NCBI RefSeq assembly: GCF_022410515.1
Contig: NZ_JACSDI010000021.1
Coordinates: 1 to 64,000 of the forward strand
Reading direction: 5' to 3'
Source: Shewanella cutis
GTDB taxonomy: Bacteria > Pseudomonadota > Gammaproteobacteria > Enterobacterales > Shewanellaceae
Length of the DNA: 64,000 nucleotides
Shown: piece by piece, positions 55,251-63,915 of the stretch
How the letters are laid out: each line of letters opens with the position of its first letter
Numbering within the stretch: position 1 is the first letter of the stretch
The notes under the pieces: generated by a model
What the model was told of the DNA's origin: nothing
What the model saw: only the letters and a program-made list of their open reading frames with translations
Databases searched by the model: none
Position numbers and translations under genes: made by a program

Positions 55251-55384
55251 ACCATGTTCCTTTATTATTGTTATTTAATGATTTTTCTACATTTTGAGCG
55301 AAATGCAGACTGTACAATAAAAAAACTTAGCCCCTGTCATCAAAATACGACAAGGGCTAAGGCTAACTCACTACTGACTCAGCA

Positions 55385-56521
55385 TTACGGGCGAATATAC
55401 ACCGCATTTCCGGCAATGTAGTTTGCCAGCACTTGATGCTGATTATCCAGCAGCACTATATCGGCGCGCTGCCCTAAGGCTAACCGACCAACGCTATCGG
55501 CAATGCCAAGGAACTCGGCAGGATACAAGGAAGCCATTCTCAACGCTTCACCTAGCGGTAAGCCGAGCATATTCACCGTATTTCGGACTGCACTTGCCAT
55601 GTCTAAAACACAACCGGCCAGCTCACCTGTGACCGCATTTAATCTGTCACCGACACGCAGCACCTGAGTACCAAACAACTCAAAACTGGTTTCATCGTCC
55701 ATCCCCACCGGCGGCATCGCATCTGTCACTAACATCATTTTGCCACGAGGTTTGGAACGCAGGGCAACTCGAGCTGCAGCGGGATGCACATGATGACCAT
55801 CGACAATCAAACCACACCAAGCCGTTTCGCTCTCAATAGCCGCGCCCACCACACCGGGCTCGCGGGAGCCTAAGGGTGACATGGCATTGTAGAGGTGAGT
55901 AAAGCCTGTCGCCCCAGCCTTTAAAGCCGCAACAACCGTATCGTAATCGGCGTTGGAATGCCCTAAACAGACCTTAACTCCTGACTCGACTAATAAGCGG
56001 ATCACCTCAGGAGAGACGTTTTCAGGTGCTAAGGTGACAACGCGGATCCCTAAATCCTGACGGCAAAAGATCGCCAGTTCGGCTTCGGTGATCTCACGAA
56101 TAAAGCCTTGTGGATGAACGCCTTTTTTAGGCACAGATAAATGCGGACCTTCGAAATGCACCCCTAATACACCAGCACTTTTTTGCGCAACCGCAAGAGC
56201 AACGGCATCAGCCGCCTTAGCCATCACCTGCACATTATCGGTAATCAGCGTGGGTAAAAAACCTGTGGTGCCAAAACGCGCATGGGCCTTACCTATGGTC
56301 TCGATGCAAGCAACCGTCGGACTAGTATTGAATAATGCCCCGCCGCCGCCGTTAACTTGCACATCGATAAAACCAGGCACCAGCGTGCCTGTATAGCGGA
56401 CTTCTTTAGCGCCAAGAGCGGTATCAAAGCTTGCAATCAGGCCATCCTCAATGGTGACAGGCACATCCTGATGGAAGGATTCGCCATCAAATAATTGCTC
56501 GGCAATTAAAGTGAATTTCAT
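55385..56521 (-). CDS. nagA: N-acetylglucosamine-6-phosphate deacetylase
   Basis: Amidohydrolase-superfamily enzyme of 378 aa removing acetate from GlcNAc-6-phosphate. Seen: FIDVQVNGGGGALFN, GVHFEGPHLSVPKKG with the metal-ligand Glu, CLGHSNADYDTVVAALKAGA, GFTHLYNAMSPLGSREPG, IVDGHHVHPAAARVAL and the catalytic Asp in VTDAMPPVG. A GAGG ribosome binding site lies six bases before the ATG. It is third in the nagK-nagB-nagA operon, 44 bases after nagB. Confidence 0.97.
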   Translation of the reverse strand: MKFTLIAEQLFDGESFHQDVPVTIEDGLIASFDTALGAKEVRYTGTLVPGFIDVQVNGGGGALFNTSPTVACIETIGKAHARFGTTGFLPTLITDNVQVMAKAADAVALAVAQKSAGVLGVHFEGPHLSVPKKGVHPQGFIREITEAELAIFCRQDLGIRVVTLAPENVSPEVIRLLVESGVKVCLGHSNADYDTVVAALKAGATGFTHLYNAMSPLGSREPGVVGAAIESETAWCGLIVDGHHVHPAAARVALRSKPRGKMMLVTDAMPPVGMDDETSFELFGTQVLRVGDRLNAVTGELAGCVLDMASAVRNTVNMLGLPLGEALRMASLYPAEFLGIADSVGRLALGQRADIVLLDNQHQVLANYIAGNAVYIRP

Positions 56522-56565
56522 CCCAAACCTCTTTTTTAAATTAACACGGCGACAACAACCATCTT

Positions 56566-57564
56566 CTACAGCGTTTGAGTGACTTTTTTCAGCCCTGCGG
56601 GTTGGTCTGGATCAATACCACGGGCAATCGCTACTGCGGCAACATCAATATAAAAACGTTGCAGCAAAGCTAACGGCGCCACACGTGGGTGAATATCCGT
56701 CGATGTTTGATTTAAATGGACTAAATCGGCACCACGTTGGCTCACATTTTCAATCTGTTCGATATGGCTAGCGTAAGACTCATCGCCAATGCACACATCC
56801 ACAATCGTGAGTTTTTTCTCAACTAAAGTCACCGGACCATGGAGAAATTCTGCACTACTAAAGGCTTCAGCGTGGATTGAGCACACTTCTTTTAACTTAA
56901 GCGCAATTTCCTTAGACACGGCATAACCTAAACCACGGCCTAACACGACTAAGTTTTTAACGTTTTCAACTGACTCAGGCGTCAGTTGTGGCTCAGCATC
57001 AACCGCCGTTTGCAGCGCTTGTGGTAAAGAGCTTACCGCTGCGGCAAGGGATTGGCTCTGCGTCCATGCCGAAGCTAATTGTAAAATCGCCGACAGAGTT
57101 GCGAGGTAACTCTTGGTTGCAGCAACGGCTTTTTCTTCGCCTGCACGTAATGGCACCACCACATCGACGATGTCCTTGATTGGCGCAGTTTCATCATTAA
57201 CTAATGCCACACAAAAGGCACCGGCATTTTTTGCCATACGTGCCTGCGCTAAAATATCAGGGCTACGGCCAGATTGTGAAATCACAATCACTAATCCGCC
57301 TTCTAACTTCAAGGTTTTACCGTAAACGCTGGCCACCGATGGCGCAGCGGCAAACGTTGGCACGCCGACTTCAATTTCAAACAGATACTTAGCAAACACG
57401 CCCGCATGATCCGATGAACCACGGCCCACAATCATCACAAAACGAGGATCAAAAGCACGCAGTTTTTCACCTAACTGTTGCATAAGATCGGCGTTAGCAG
57501 CTAACTGACCCGCAATCTTCTGTGGTGCGGTACGCGCTTCTTGTTCCATAATAGTGTTTGTCAT
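56566..57564 (-). CDS. nagB-II: Glucosamine-6-phosphate deaminase, NagB-II (SIS type)
   Basis: A 332-aa protein with two SIS domains, related to the isomerase half of GlmS, not to classical NagB. It converts GlcN-6-phosphate to fructose-6-phosphate and ammonia. Sugar-phosphate motifs: MIVGRGSSDHAGVFAKYLFE, VIVISQSGRSPDILAQARMA, AVAATKSYLATLSAILQLA and SIHAEAFSSAEFLHGP. I chose the ATG at 57564 (MTNTIMEQ) with AAGG upstream; the ATG at 57609 has no such site. Second in the nagK operon, 65 bases after nagK. Confidence 0.95.
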   Translation of the reverse strand: MTNTIMEQEARTAPQKIAGQLAANADLMQQLGEKLRAFDPRFVMIVGRGSSDHAGVFAKYLFEIEVGVPTFAAAPSVASVYGKTLKLEGGLVIVISQSGRSPDILAQARMAKNAGAFCVALVNDETAPIKDIVDVVVPLRAGEEKAVAATKSYLATLSAILQLASAWTQSQSLAAAVSSLPQALQTAVDAEPQLTPESVENVKNLVVLGRGLGYAVSKEIALKLKEVCSIHAEAFSSAEFLHGPVTLVEKKLTIVDVCIGDESYASHIEQIENVSQRGADLVHLNQTSTDIHPRVAPLALLQRFYIDVAAVAIARGIDPDQPAGLKKVTQTL

Positions 57565-57629
57565 GTTTTTTACCTTCAGATCTGATACTGATTCAGTTTT
57601 AGTACTCATGTGCTAAAACGACTTATTTA

Positions 57630-58532
57630 TTAAACTGTTGCTGAATTAAATTGCTGCTGTGCGAAGTACATAGCGCCCAATTCTGGCGGCGCTAAAGTCT
57701 CAGAAATCTTTGCCACCACATCGCTACCAAGCCATGCCTGTAAAGGCTCAGCTAGGCCACCAATCATCGAGAAACGTACGGGGTTAAGCGTAAAGAGTTT
57801 TCGCGCCATTTCGCTAATATAATCAGCCCCTTCTTGTACTATCGCGATAGCAACTTGATCCCCGGCGTTAGCACAATCGAGCACGTTTCTCGCAAGTTGC
57901 GCATAACAACTTGAGGACTTGCCCGCGAGGTGCTCAACGATACCTAAGGCATCTTTTACCCCTAAATGGCTTAACAACATCTCAGTTAAGGCGGTCGGCG
58001 TGGCAAACCCATCGAGCGCGAGTAGCACATGCTCGGCAGCTTTTAGCCCTAGCCATGCACCACTGCCCTTATCACCCAACGCAAAACCATGGCCGCCAAT
58101 GCTTAAACTAGCATCTCCGACATGGGCATAACCGCAGGAACCCGTGCCGGTAATAATCACGGCCCCATCGGCACCACGATGTGCACCAATACACGCGGTA
58201 TGCAGATCTGTGGTGACATACATGGCGGCAAACGGATGTTGCCAGTTAACAACATCCTTATACAGGCGCGGCACATTGACACCCGCGAGGCCCAATCCCG
58301 CCACCAGCAAATGGCTATCAGTAGTTTTCATCCCGGCATCTAACAGAGCTTGATGCGTCGATGCTTCAATAGATGCAAATGTTTGTGCAAGACCATGCAG
58401 CGGATTAGCTCGCCCAGCAACACCTGTCCCTAAAACGGTACCGTCCGCAGTATAGATAGTGGCTCGGCACTTACTGCCGCCCCCATCAACACCGATAAAC
58501 AGTTGTTGATCTTTTGTCTGGACTAACCCCAT
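57630..58532 (-). CDS. nagK: N-acetylglucosamine kinase NagK (BadF/BadG type)
   Basis: ATP-dependent kinase of about 300 aa that phosphorylates imported GlcNAc. It belongs to the BadF/BadG/eukaryotic-NAGK branch of the ASKHA fold and not to the E. coli ROK NagK. Phosphate loops: FIGVDGGGSKCRATIYTADG and VIITGTGSCGYAHVG, then GGHGFALGDKGSGAWLGL with substrate residues. The ATG at 58532 has GAGGG at good spacing; 58547 gives five more residues. First gene of the operon nagK-nagB-nagA, with a near-perfect NagR-like operator about 97 bases upstream. Confidence 0.95.
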   Translation of the reverse strand: MGLVQTKDQQLFIGVDGGGSKCRATIYTADGTVLGTGVAGRANPLHGLAQTFASIEASTHQALLDAGMKTTDSHLLVAGLGLAGVNVPRLYKDVVNWQHPFAAMYVTTDLHTACIGAHRGADGAVIITGTGSCGYAHVGDASLSIGGHGFALGDKGSGAWLGLKAAEHVLLALDGFATPTALTEMLLSHLGVKDALGIVEHLAGKSSSCYAQLARNVLDCANAGDQVAIAIVQEGADYISEMARKLFTLNPVRFSMIGGLAEPLQAWLGSDVVAKISETLAPPELGAMYFAQQQFNSATV

Positions 58533-58628
58533 GACATCCCTCTTCATCTCTTAATGCAGCGCTACCGTTGCTTATACTTATGCCGTTAATACGACACTCA
58601 ACTTTAGTTAACTCAATGTTACAGCAAA

Positions 58629-58646
58629 AATGACAGCGTTGTCATT
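58629..58646. promoter_or_regulatory. NagR-like operator upstream of nagK
   Basis: AATGACAGCGTTGTCATT, an almost perfect palindrome, lies 97 bases before the nagK start. It is the best match in the window and predicts GlcNAc-responsive control of nagK-nagB-nagA. Confidence 0.9.
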
Positions 58647-58705
58647 TACTTTTTGAAGCAATTTCTAATCAAATGTCAGGCGAAAGAATTGACTGAAAGT
58701 GAAAA

Positions 58706-58740
58706 AGAAAAAGGCTGTATTTTTCTTTTAAAATACAGCC
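58706..58740 (-). terminator. Rho-independent terminator after hex
   Basis: GGCTGTATTTT and AAAATACAGCC form an 11-bp stem; the minus strand continues TTTTTCTTTTTC. It lies 14 bases past the hex stop. Confidence 0.9.
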
Positions 58741-58754
58741 AGATACATAACAGA

Positions 58755-61445
58755 TTAATTAACGATTAAGCTTCTGCCTTTGCGGATACCATCAGCAGCA
58801 ATAGCACGGATCTCAACGGGCGCAGTTACCGCCTGCCCTGCTTGATAGGATTGCCATTGCCCACTCGCTTGTCGCCACTCAATCTTAAGTCCTGGATAAG
58901 CCACGTTGGCAAACAGTTTACCGTCACGGATCTCGGCGCCGATAGTCGGCACTCGGTAATCGATACCTGCCTTATCGAGTTTAATAAACTCCTTATGCCC
59001 TAATGTGTTGGCCATTTGCTGCCAAGATTGTGCCTGCGCGTCACGCATTGCCGCAGTAAAGTGCCCAGTGCTTTGGTTATATAATGCACCTTGATATTGG
59101 TAAGGCACTTCCCACTCTGCTTGATGCCAAGCACGCTCAGCCAGCATCAATAAACGCGGGAAAATCATGTACTCAACGGTATCGTTGCTGCGAATGGTTT
59201 CACTCCACAACTGCCCCTGTAAACCAGCAAAGTTTTTACCTTGCTCCCGTGGTCCAGATTTTTTGCCTTTCTCATCGGTTCTTGCCCTATCGTCGGCTTC
59301 AAAAGGCAGATTTTGCAAATCGGTCCACTGCTCCGCATTCGCCACTAAGTTATCCGGCATAAAGCTAAACACTTTGTGCGCGTTGGTGGCGCGGCTTGCC
59401 CAATAATAGCCATGCTCTTTAGGATCGGCTTCGTAGGGAAAATCAAAATAAAGCACTTCAGGATTAGAGAGCACCACATCCCAACCGTTGTTCACTTGCT
59501 GATTGGCATGCTCATATCCTTTATAGGCGATCACATCCCAAATATTGGATTGGACTTTAGCTGGCATATAGCTTGGGCGAACATGGCTCATGCCATCACT
59601 CCAACCTGCGGCTTCGATGCCTTTTTCCGCCAGTTGATTCGATATCCGCTCAATAAAGTAAGCGCCTAAATCCTCGATGGATTTCACGCCTTTATCGTTA
59701 TTGGCCACAAAGGATAAACACTCAGGAGATTGCTTCCACGCCCCAGCGGTTTCGTCGGCGCCGATATGGTATCGAGTTAATGGTTGACCCGCGGCTTGGT
59801 GTAATTTGGCTATTTCATCAATCACTTTATCGACAAACTGATAGGTCGATTCCATACAGACGTTCAGGGTGTTGTCGTTGTAATACTGCACCGAAGAATA
59901 CACAGTTGTATCAGCCGCATCCGACAACAAATAGGTTTTCGCCTCCGTAGGCTTACCTTGGGCGAGTAATTTACGATAACGCGCTTCCATGGATTTTATC
60001 GCCGCGCGGCTATGGCCAGGCATGTCCATCGAAGGGATCACTTGAATTTGGCGCGCATCGGCGTATTTGAGAATATCGATGTAGTCTTGTTTGCTATAGA
60101 AACCATTGACACTTGACTCCGCAACAGGCCCACTGCCAAGCTGCGGTAACAAACAGGTAGTTTCCTCAAGATCGTGGCAACGCTTACTACCAATATCGGT
60201 CAGTTCAGGCAGGCCATCAATCTCTAAGCGCCAACCTTCATCATCGGCCATATGCAGATGTAATTTGTTGAGTTTGTAAGCCGCCATTTGATCTATCAGC
60301 GCAAAAATCATCGCCTTACTGTGGAAATTACGGGCCACATCGATATGCATACCGCGGAATGGATATCTTGGGCTATCTTCAATAGTCATCGCATTTACGC
60401 GCAAATCCTGCACATCAATCAAACTGGCAAGCGATGATAACGCATAGGAAAATCCTGCCGCATCACCTGCGGCAACCTTGATACCATCAGGTTTGATATC
60501 CAGCAGATAACTGCTCTCTGCGCCTTGGCGCCAGCTCAGTTTCACCACTAAGCCTTGTTCTGACTCTTTAACGCCCAAACGTGCTAAGCGTTCAAGCGCC
60601 GCAGCCACTTGCTCGGTTTTAAAAGACTGATTTTCAGCGGATGGACTGGACACTGACGCGACATCTAATTTAATGCCAGAGGAGAGTGATACCGCTTTAT
60701 CGTGAGAATGGATCGCGACTTTTTGCGGCGTTGGAATAATGGTATTGACCGCTAAGCTGGCATCTTCACTGACATTTTGGTTGTTGCTAAATAACTGTGC
60801 TGGCGTCGCAGGCACTAATTTATCCGCATCAGTGCGGCGATACTGTTTCACCATATCGGTGAACGGCTCAACATAGGGACGCACTTCCATTCGAGTCTCA
60901 GGATCTTGCTGCACTTGCGTGCTGGCAATCACCACTGGCGATAAATCCCCAGCAACGATGTAATAGTTTGGCATGGCATCGGTTTCGGACAGTTGCCAAA
61001 GCTCACCACGGAACCTTAAGGTCTTTTTAACCCCTTTGTTAAAACCGCTGAATGCCTCAGTAGGCGTTATCCGATAAAGATCGCCCTTGATATGAGTGAT
61101 GGAAAACTCTTTGCCTTCAACCGATTGCACCGGACGCATCTGGCTAAAATAAATCGCCCAGTCGTGACCTTTGAGATCAACGCCAGGGACAAAATCAATT
61201 TCAGCCACAAAACAACGACCTTCAGCGGCGGCTTTATCACAGTTATTATCGGGCCTGTTAGTGAGCACGCGATAACTCACGCCCAAGGTATCCCCAAACT
61301 GCTGCAATTGCGCTTGGGTTAATGACGCAGGCGTGGCGAGCTCGGCTGAGCTTGGCACTGGCACATTTACTGTTTTAGGCGCTTGGCTGCAAGCACTTAA
61401 ACCTAATGCAAATAAAATGGCGGTGGCGGCAATCGTTTTATTCAT
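58755..61445 (-). CDS. hex: Beta-N-acetylhexosaminidase lipoprotein (GH20)
   Basis: An 896-aa chitobiase-type enzyme that releases GlcNAc from chitin oligosaccharides. It starts as a lipoprotein: NKTIAATAILFALGLSAC, with Cys-19 as the lipid site, so it is anchored to a membrane facing the periplasm or outside. Domains: an N-terminal carbohydrate-binding CHB_HEX region (about 40-190), a GH20b domain (about 225-355), the GH20 barrel (about 360-790) with the catalytic Asp-Glu pair in YHIGADETAGAWKQSPECL, and a CHB_HEX_C tail. AAGGA precedes the ATG. It follows the chemoreceptor gene by 28 bases; a terminator ends the unit. Confidence 0.95.
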   Translation of the reverse strand: MNKTIAATAILFALGLSACSQAPKTVNVPVPSSAELATPASLTQAQLQQFGDTLGVSYRVLTNRPDNNCDKAAAEGRCFVAEIDFVPGVDLKGHDWAIYFSQMRPVQSVEGKEFSITHIKGDLYRITPTEAFSGFNKGVKKTLRFRGELWQLSETDAMPNYYIVAGDLSPVVIASTQVQQDPETRMEVRPYVEPFTDMVKQYRRTDADKLVPATPAQLFSNNQNVSEDASLAVNTIIPTPQKVAIHSHDKAVSLSSGIKLDVASVSSPSAENQSFKTEQVAAALERLARLGVKESEQGLVVKLSWRQGAESSYLLDIKPDGIKVAAGDAAGFSYALSSLASLIDVQDLRVNAMTIEDSPRYPFRGMHIDVARNFHSKAMIFALIDQMAAYKLNKLHLHMADDEGWRLEIDGLPELTDIGSKRCHDLEETTCLLPQLGSGPVAESSVNGFYSKQDYIDILKYADARQIQVIPSMDMPGHSRAAIKSMEARYRKLLAQGKPTEAKTYLLSDAADTTVYSSVQYYNDNTLNVCMESTYQFVDKVIDEIAKLHQAAGQPLTRYHIGADETAGAWKQSPECLSFVANNDKGVKSIEDLGAYFIERISNQLAEKGIEAAGWSDGMSHVRPSYMPAKVQSNIWDVIAYKGYEHANQQVNNGWDVVLSNPEVLYFDFPYEADPKEHGYYWASRATNAHKVFSFMPDNLVANAEQWTDLQNLPFEADDRARTDEKGKKSGPREQGKNFAGLQGQLWSETIRSNDTVEYMIFPRLLMLAERAWHQAEWEVPYQYQGALYNQSTGHFTAAMRDAQAQSWQQMANTLGHKEFIKLDKAGIDYRVPTIGAEIRDGKLFANVAYPGLKIEWRQASGQWQSYQAGQAVTAPVEIRAIAADGIRKGRSLIVN

Positions 61446-61473
61446 GATATTCCTTTTCTAGCTTCAGAAATGG

Positions 61474-62460
61474 CTACAATCTGAAGGAAGTTACTAACGT
61501 CCGCAGTCTTTCCCCTTGGTGAAACAGTCGCTCACTCGATTGTGCTAGATGCTCACTATCGAGAGAGGCTGAACCTGAGACATTGGCAAGATCATTTAAT
61601 GTACGAGAAATCGCTTCGGTGACACAGGTTTGCTCCTGCGCCGCATGGGAAACTTCGATATTCATATTACTGATATTTGAAACTAAATCAGTCACTTTAG
61701 ATAGAACGAGCTTAATTTCTTCCGAACGGTTGACCCCTTGATTGGAGAGAGTCTGACTCGATTGCATCACATTCACGGTTTCGGCTACACGGCTTTGCAC
61801 CTGTTGGATCATTTTTTGGATTTCTCCCGTCGCCTGTTGAGTACGTTTAGTATTAATAGCGATGTCATTAGCACTGGCACTCAATTGACTGATGACTGTA
61901 ACCACGGCTTCGGTTTCTTTGATCTGCGCAGGTACTTGGTGATGATTAGTGCGGAATACAGCCCCAAACGACTTGGCAAACTTAGCCTCATCAGTTTTAC
62001 GAATAATTAATAATCTTTTACCAAGCAATCGCTTAAACAGCAGGATCCGCACGGGGAACATGGTTTCCTCAAGCTCCTTGGAAGTCATACTCTCAAATAC
62101 GTCAACAGTGCCAGCAAGTGCTTCTTCCGCATTGCGTTTAGGGTTCATCTGTGTCGACATTTGCTCAACTTCATATACTTTGCCAAAGCGGTGTAGCGCC
62201 TCTTTGAGTAGATTGAACAGCCAAGTTTGTTGAATCGTGGTCATGATTTTAGTGGGGGAAGCGCGGCTTGCAGATAATGTGTTAGCGTTTACAGCAGCGG
62301 ACGGGACGTTGATAGCATAAGTCGCGGTAAAAGTGGTCGAGAGTAATCTAGCCAAAACAGGCATCACAAAAATGACCCCAAACCTATCCATGGAGAGTGT
62401 AGTGCGCTGAATCTGGATATGAAATGCCATGCGCAGCATTGCAACCATTTGCGTGACCAT
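61474..62460 (-). CDS. Degenerate methyl-accepting chemotaxis protein
   Basis: A 328-aa frame with an AAGAGG ribosome binding site and an MCP-like C-terminal third: KRTQQATGEIQKMIQQVQSR, then helices with HAAQEQTCVTEAISRTLNDL and a LVTSFRL end. The highly conserved hairpin tip (EIAAQTNLLALNAAIEAARA and following GFAVVADEVR in normal MCPs), which binds CheA and CheW, is missing: SASANDIAINT runs straight into KRTQQATGEIQ, as if about 100 residues were cut out in frame. The N-terminal 200 residues show no clear HAMP, sensor domain or pair of membrane helices. I expect a signalling-dead relic or decoy. In Shewanella an intact MCP usually sits here in the nag cluster. Confidence 0.72.
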   Translation of the reverse strand: MVTQMVAMLRMAFHIQIQRTTLSMDRFGVIFVMPVLARLLSTTFTATYAINVPSAAVNANTLSASRASPTKIMTTIQQTWLFNLLKEALHRFGKVYEVEQMSTQMNPKRNAEEALAGTVDVFESMTSKELEETMFPVRILLFKRLLGKRLLIIRKTDEAKFAKSFGAVFRTNHHQVPAQIKETEAVVTVISQLSASANDIAINTKRTQQATGEIQKMIQQVQSRVAETVNVMQSSQTLSNQGVNRSEEIKLVLSKVTDLVSNISNMNIEVSHAAQEQTCVTEAISRTLNDLANVSGSASLDSEHLAQSSERLFHQGERLRTLVTSFRL

Positions 62461-62551
62461 AAATCGCAGCCTCTTATTGCTGGATTATCCAGCGAGTTTT
62501 TTATTTATTAATGCCGCTAGCTTGTGCAAATCCCTACAGCCTTGTTCTAGC

Positions 62552-62587
62552 TAAAAAAATGGCTGGGCACTGCTTACAGTACCCAGC
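62552..62587 (-). terminator. Terminator-like hairpin in the mcp-hex leader
   Basis: GGCTGGG-C-ACTG and CAGT-A-CCCAGCC form a strong stem with one mismatch; the minus strand continues ATTTTTTTAG. It lies about 95 bases before the mcp start, downstream of the NagR-like site at 62733. It may attenuate mcp-hex or end a short leader RNA. Confidence 0.72.
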
Positions 62588-62732
62588 CAACGCTAGTTTC
62601 TGGGGAGAGACTATAAAAAATGTTAAAGACAAACGTACCGCCGCCCGACCAGCAATACTTCTGCCAAACACATGAATAAGGAGACCTCATCCTCTTCATG
62701 CAGACCTTACTAAACAACGAATCACACAAGCA

Positions 62733-62750
62733 GATGACAGCGTTGTCATT
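62733..62750. promoter_or_regulatory. NagR-like operator upstream of mcp-hex
   Basis: GATGACAGCGTTGTCATT differs from the nagK site only in the first base. It lies 273 bases upstream of the mcp start and 202 before the permease ATG, so it could serve either direction; the second site at 62879 sits 129 bases away. Confidence 0.85.
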
Positions 62751-62878
62751 CATTAAATTACACAAGAAAGAACAGGATTTCTACATTTTTTTGACAATTA
62801 TTATTGCCTTTTTAGATAACATAAATTTATCACTTAAATATCATACACTTATATTTTATTCTTTTATTTCCCCAACTA

Positions 62879-62896
62879 TGTGACAACGTTGTCTTT
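62879..62896. promoter_or_regulatory. NagR-like operator over the permease GTG
   Basis: TGTGACAACGTTGTCTTT contains a perfect 12-base palindrome core, GACAACGTTGTC. It covers the first codons of the longest permease frame, so a repressor here would block elongation or initiation at that promoter. A later ATG (62952) is more likely the true start. Confidence 0.8.
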
Positions 62897-62951
62897 GACT
62901 GATAACATAAACGCAACAATTCACATATCACACTCTGTCACCATTAAAAAA

Positions 62952-63857
62952 ATGCTCTCATTTGTCCCGACCTTTAAACGTAAAAATACTTTTAGCGGCC
63001 AATATTATCGATCGTTAACGATACTGTTCCTTCTGTTAAGCGCATGGATATTGTGGTTTATCCAGTTCACCCAACCAATTGAGTTAATTAAAGAATATGG
63101 CAAGTTTGTTTTTTTAGGGGTTACAGGAGCTATCTTTGCCAATTCAACGGGTGCTGGTGGCGGAGTCATTTTTATCCCAGTGTTCTCTAGTTTAAATTTT
63201 ACTGAAACTCAAAGTGTTTCGACGTCTTTTATGATCCAATGTTTTGGCATGACTGCGGGCGCGATTTCATGGTCAAGATATTATCAACTGCATCATATGG
63301 ATAAAACTTGGTATGGCTTTATTCCAAGTATCTTGCTTTGTGCGTGCTTTTCAGTACTTGGCCTTTGGAGCAGCGAGTTATGGCAACTGACTTCGCCCTC
63401 TTCTCTCCATACAAGTTTTAGTCTCTTCTCTATCGCACTTGGAATAGCGATCATTTTCAGCAGTCAACGCCGCAATCTGCAAAGTAATAGCCTTAAATCC
63501 ATAGACTATTTTTGTTTAGCGGTTATTGGTTACTTTGGTGGGATCGTCACCGCTTGGTTGTCTGTTGGTGTGGGTGAACTGATTGTAATCTATCTGATGT
63601 TACGGGGTATCTGCGCCAAGATGGCCGTCGCGGTTGGCGTTGTGGTATCAGCCATAACTGTTTGGTCGGCAAGCCCAATACACGTGTTTTCCTACAATAG
63701 TCATGCTTTATATGAATTAGTACTATTTGCAGGACCTGGTGCGATTATCGGAGGATTGTTAGCCCGCAAACTGGCGTTATTTCTCTCAGTCAAAACCTTA
63801 AAACTGTTTTTTGCAAGTTGGATTATTTTGACTGGGAGTGTGATGCTAGCAAACTAA
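62952..63857 (+). CDS. TauE/SafE-family membrane permease
   Basis: A 301-aa protein (from the ATG at 62952) with about eight hydrophobic helices and TauE/SafE features: GVTGAIFANSTGAGGGVIFI and SVSTSFMIQCFGMTAGAIS in the first half, IDYFCLAVIGYFGGIVTAWL and SVGVGELIVIYLMLRG in the second. Family members move sulfite, sulfonates or other organic anions. The frame could start at GTG 62880, but that codon lies inside the NagR-like operator and the residues after it look non-conserved; no strong ribosome binding site marks either. The operator places it in the GlcNAc regulon, where its substrate is unknown; acetate or a sugar acid are guesses. Confidence 0.82.
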   Translation: MLSFVPTFKRKNTFSGQYYRSLTILFLLLSAWILWFIQFTQPIELIKEYGKFVFLGVTGAIFANSTGAGGGVIFIPVFSSLNFTETQSVSTSFMIQCFGMTAGAISWSRYYQLHHMDKTWYGFIPSILLCACFSVLGLWSSELWQLTSPSSLHTSFSLFSIALGIAIIFSSQRRNLQSNSLKSIDYFCLAVIGYFGGIVTAWLSVGVGELIVIYLMLRGICAKMAVAVGVVVSAITVWSASPIHVFSYNSHALYELVLFAGPGAIIGGLLARKLALFLSVKTLKLFFASWIILTGSVMLAN

Positions 63858-63866
63858 ATAATCCAA

Positions 63867-63907
63867 TTACATAGTTCGTTTTAATATTATTAAAACAAAC
63901 TATGTAA
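63867..63907. terminator. AT-rich 20-bp inverted repeat between convergent genes
   Basis: TTACATAGTTCGTTTTAATA and TATTAAAACAAACTATGTAA are inverted copies with one mismatch and a one-base centre. It lies 10 bases past the permease stop and 9 before the stop of the convergent gene. It may stop both transcripts or bind a protein; an AT stem this long is unusual for a terminator. Confidence 0.55.
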
Positions 63908-63915
63908 AATTGAGT

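Noticed and set aside
62574..62765. 63-codon minus-strand frame in the mcp leader
   Set aside because: It spans the NagR-like operator and the terminator hairpin and has no ribosome binding site or homology that I can recognise.
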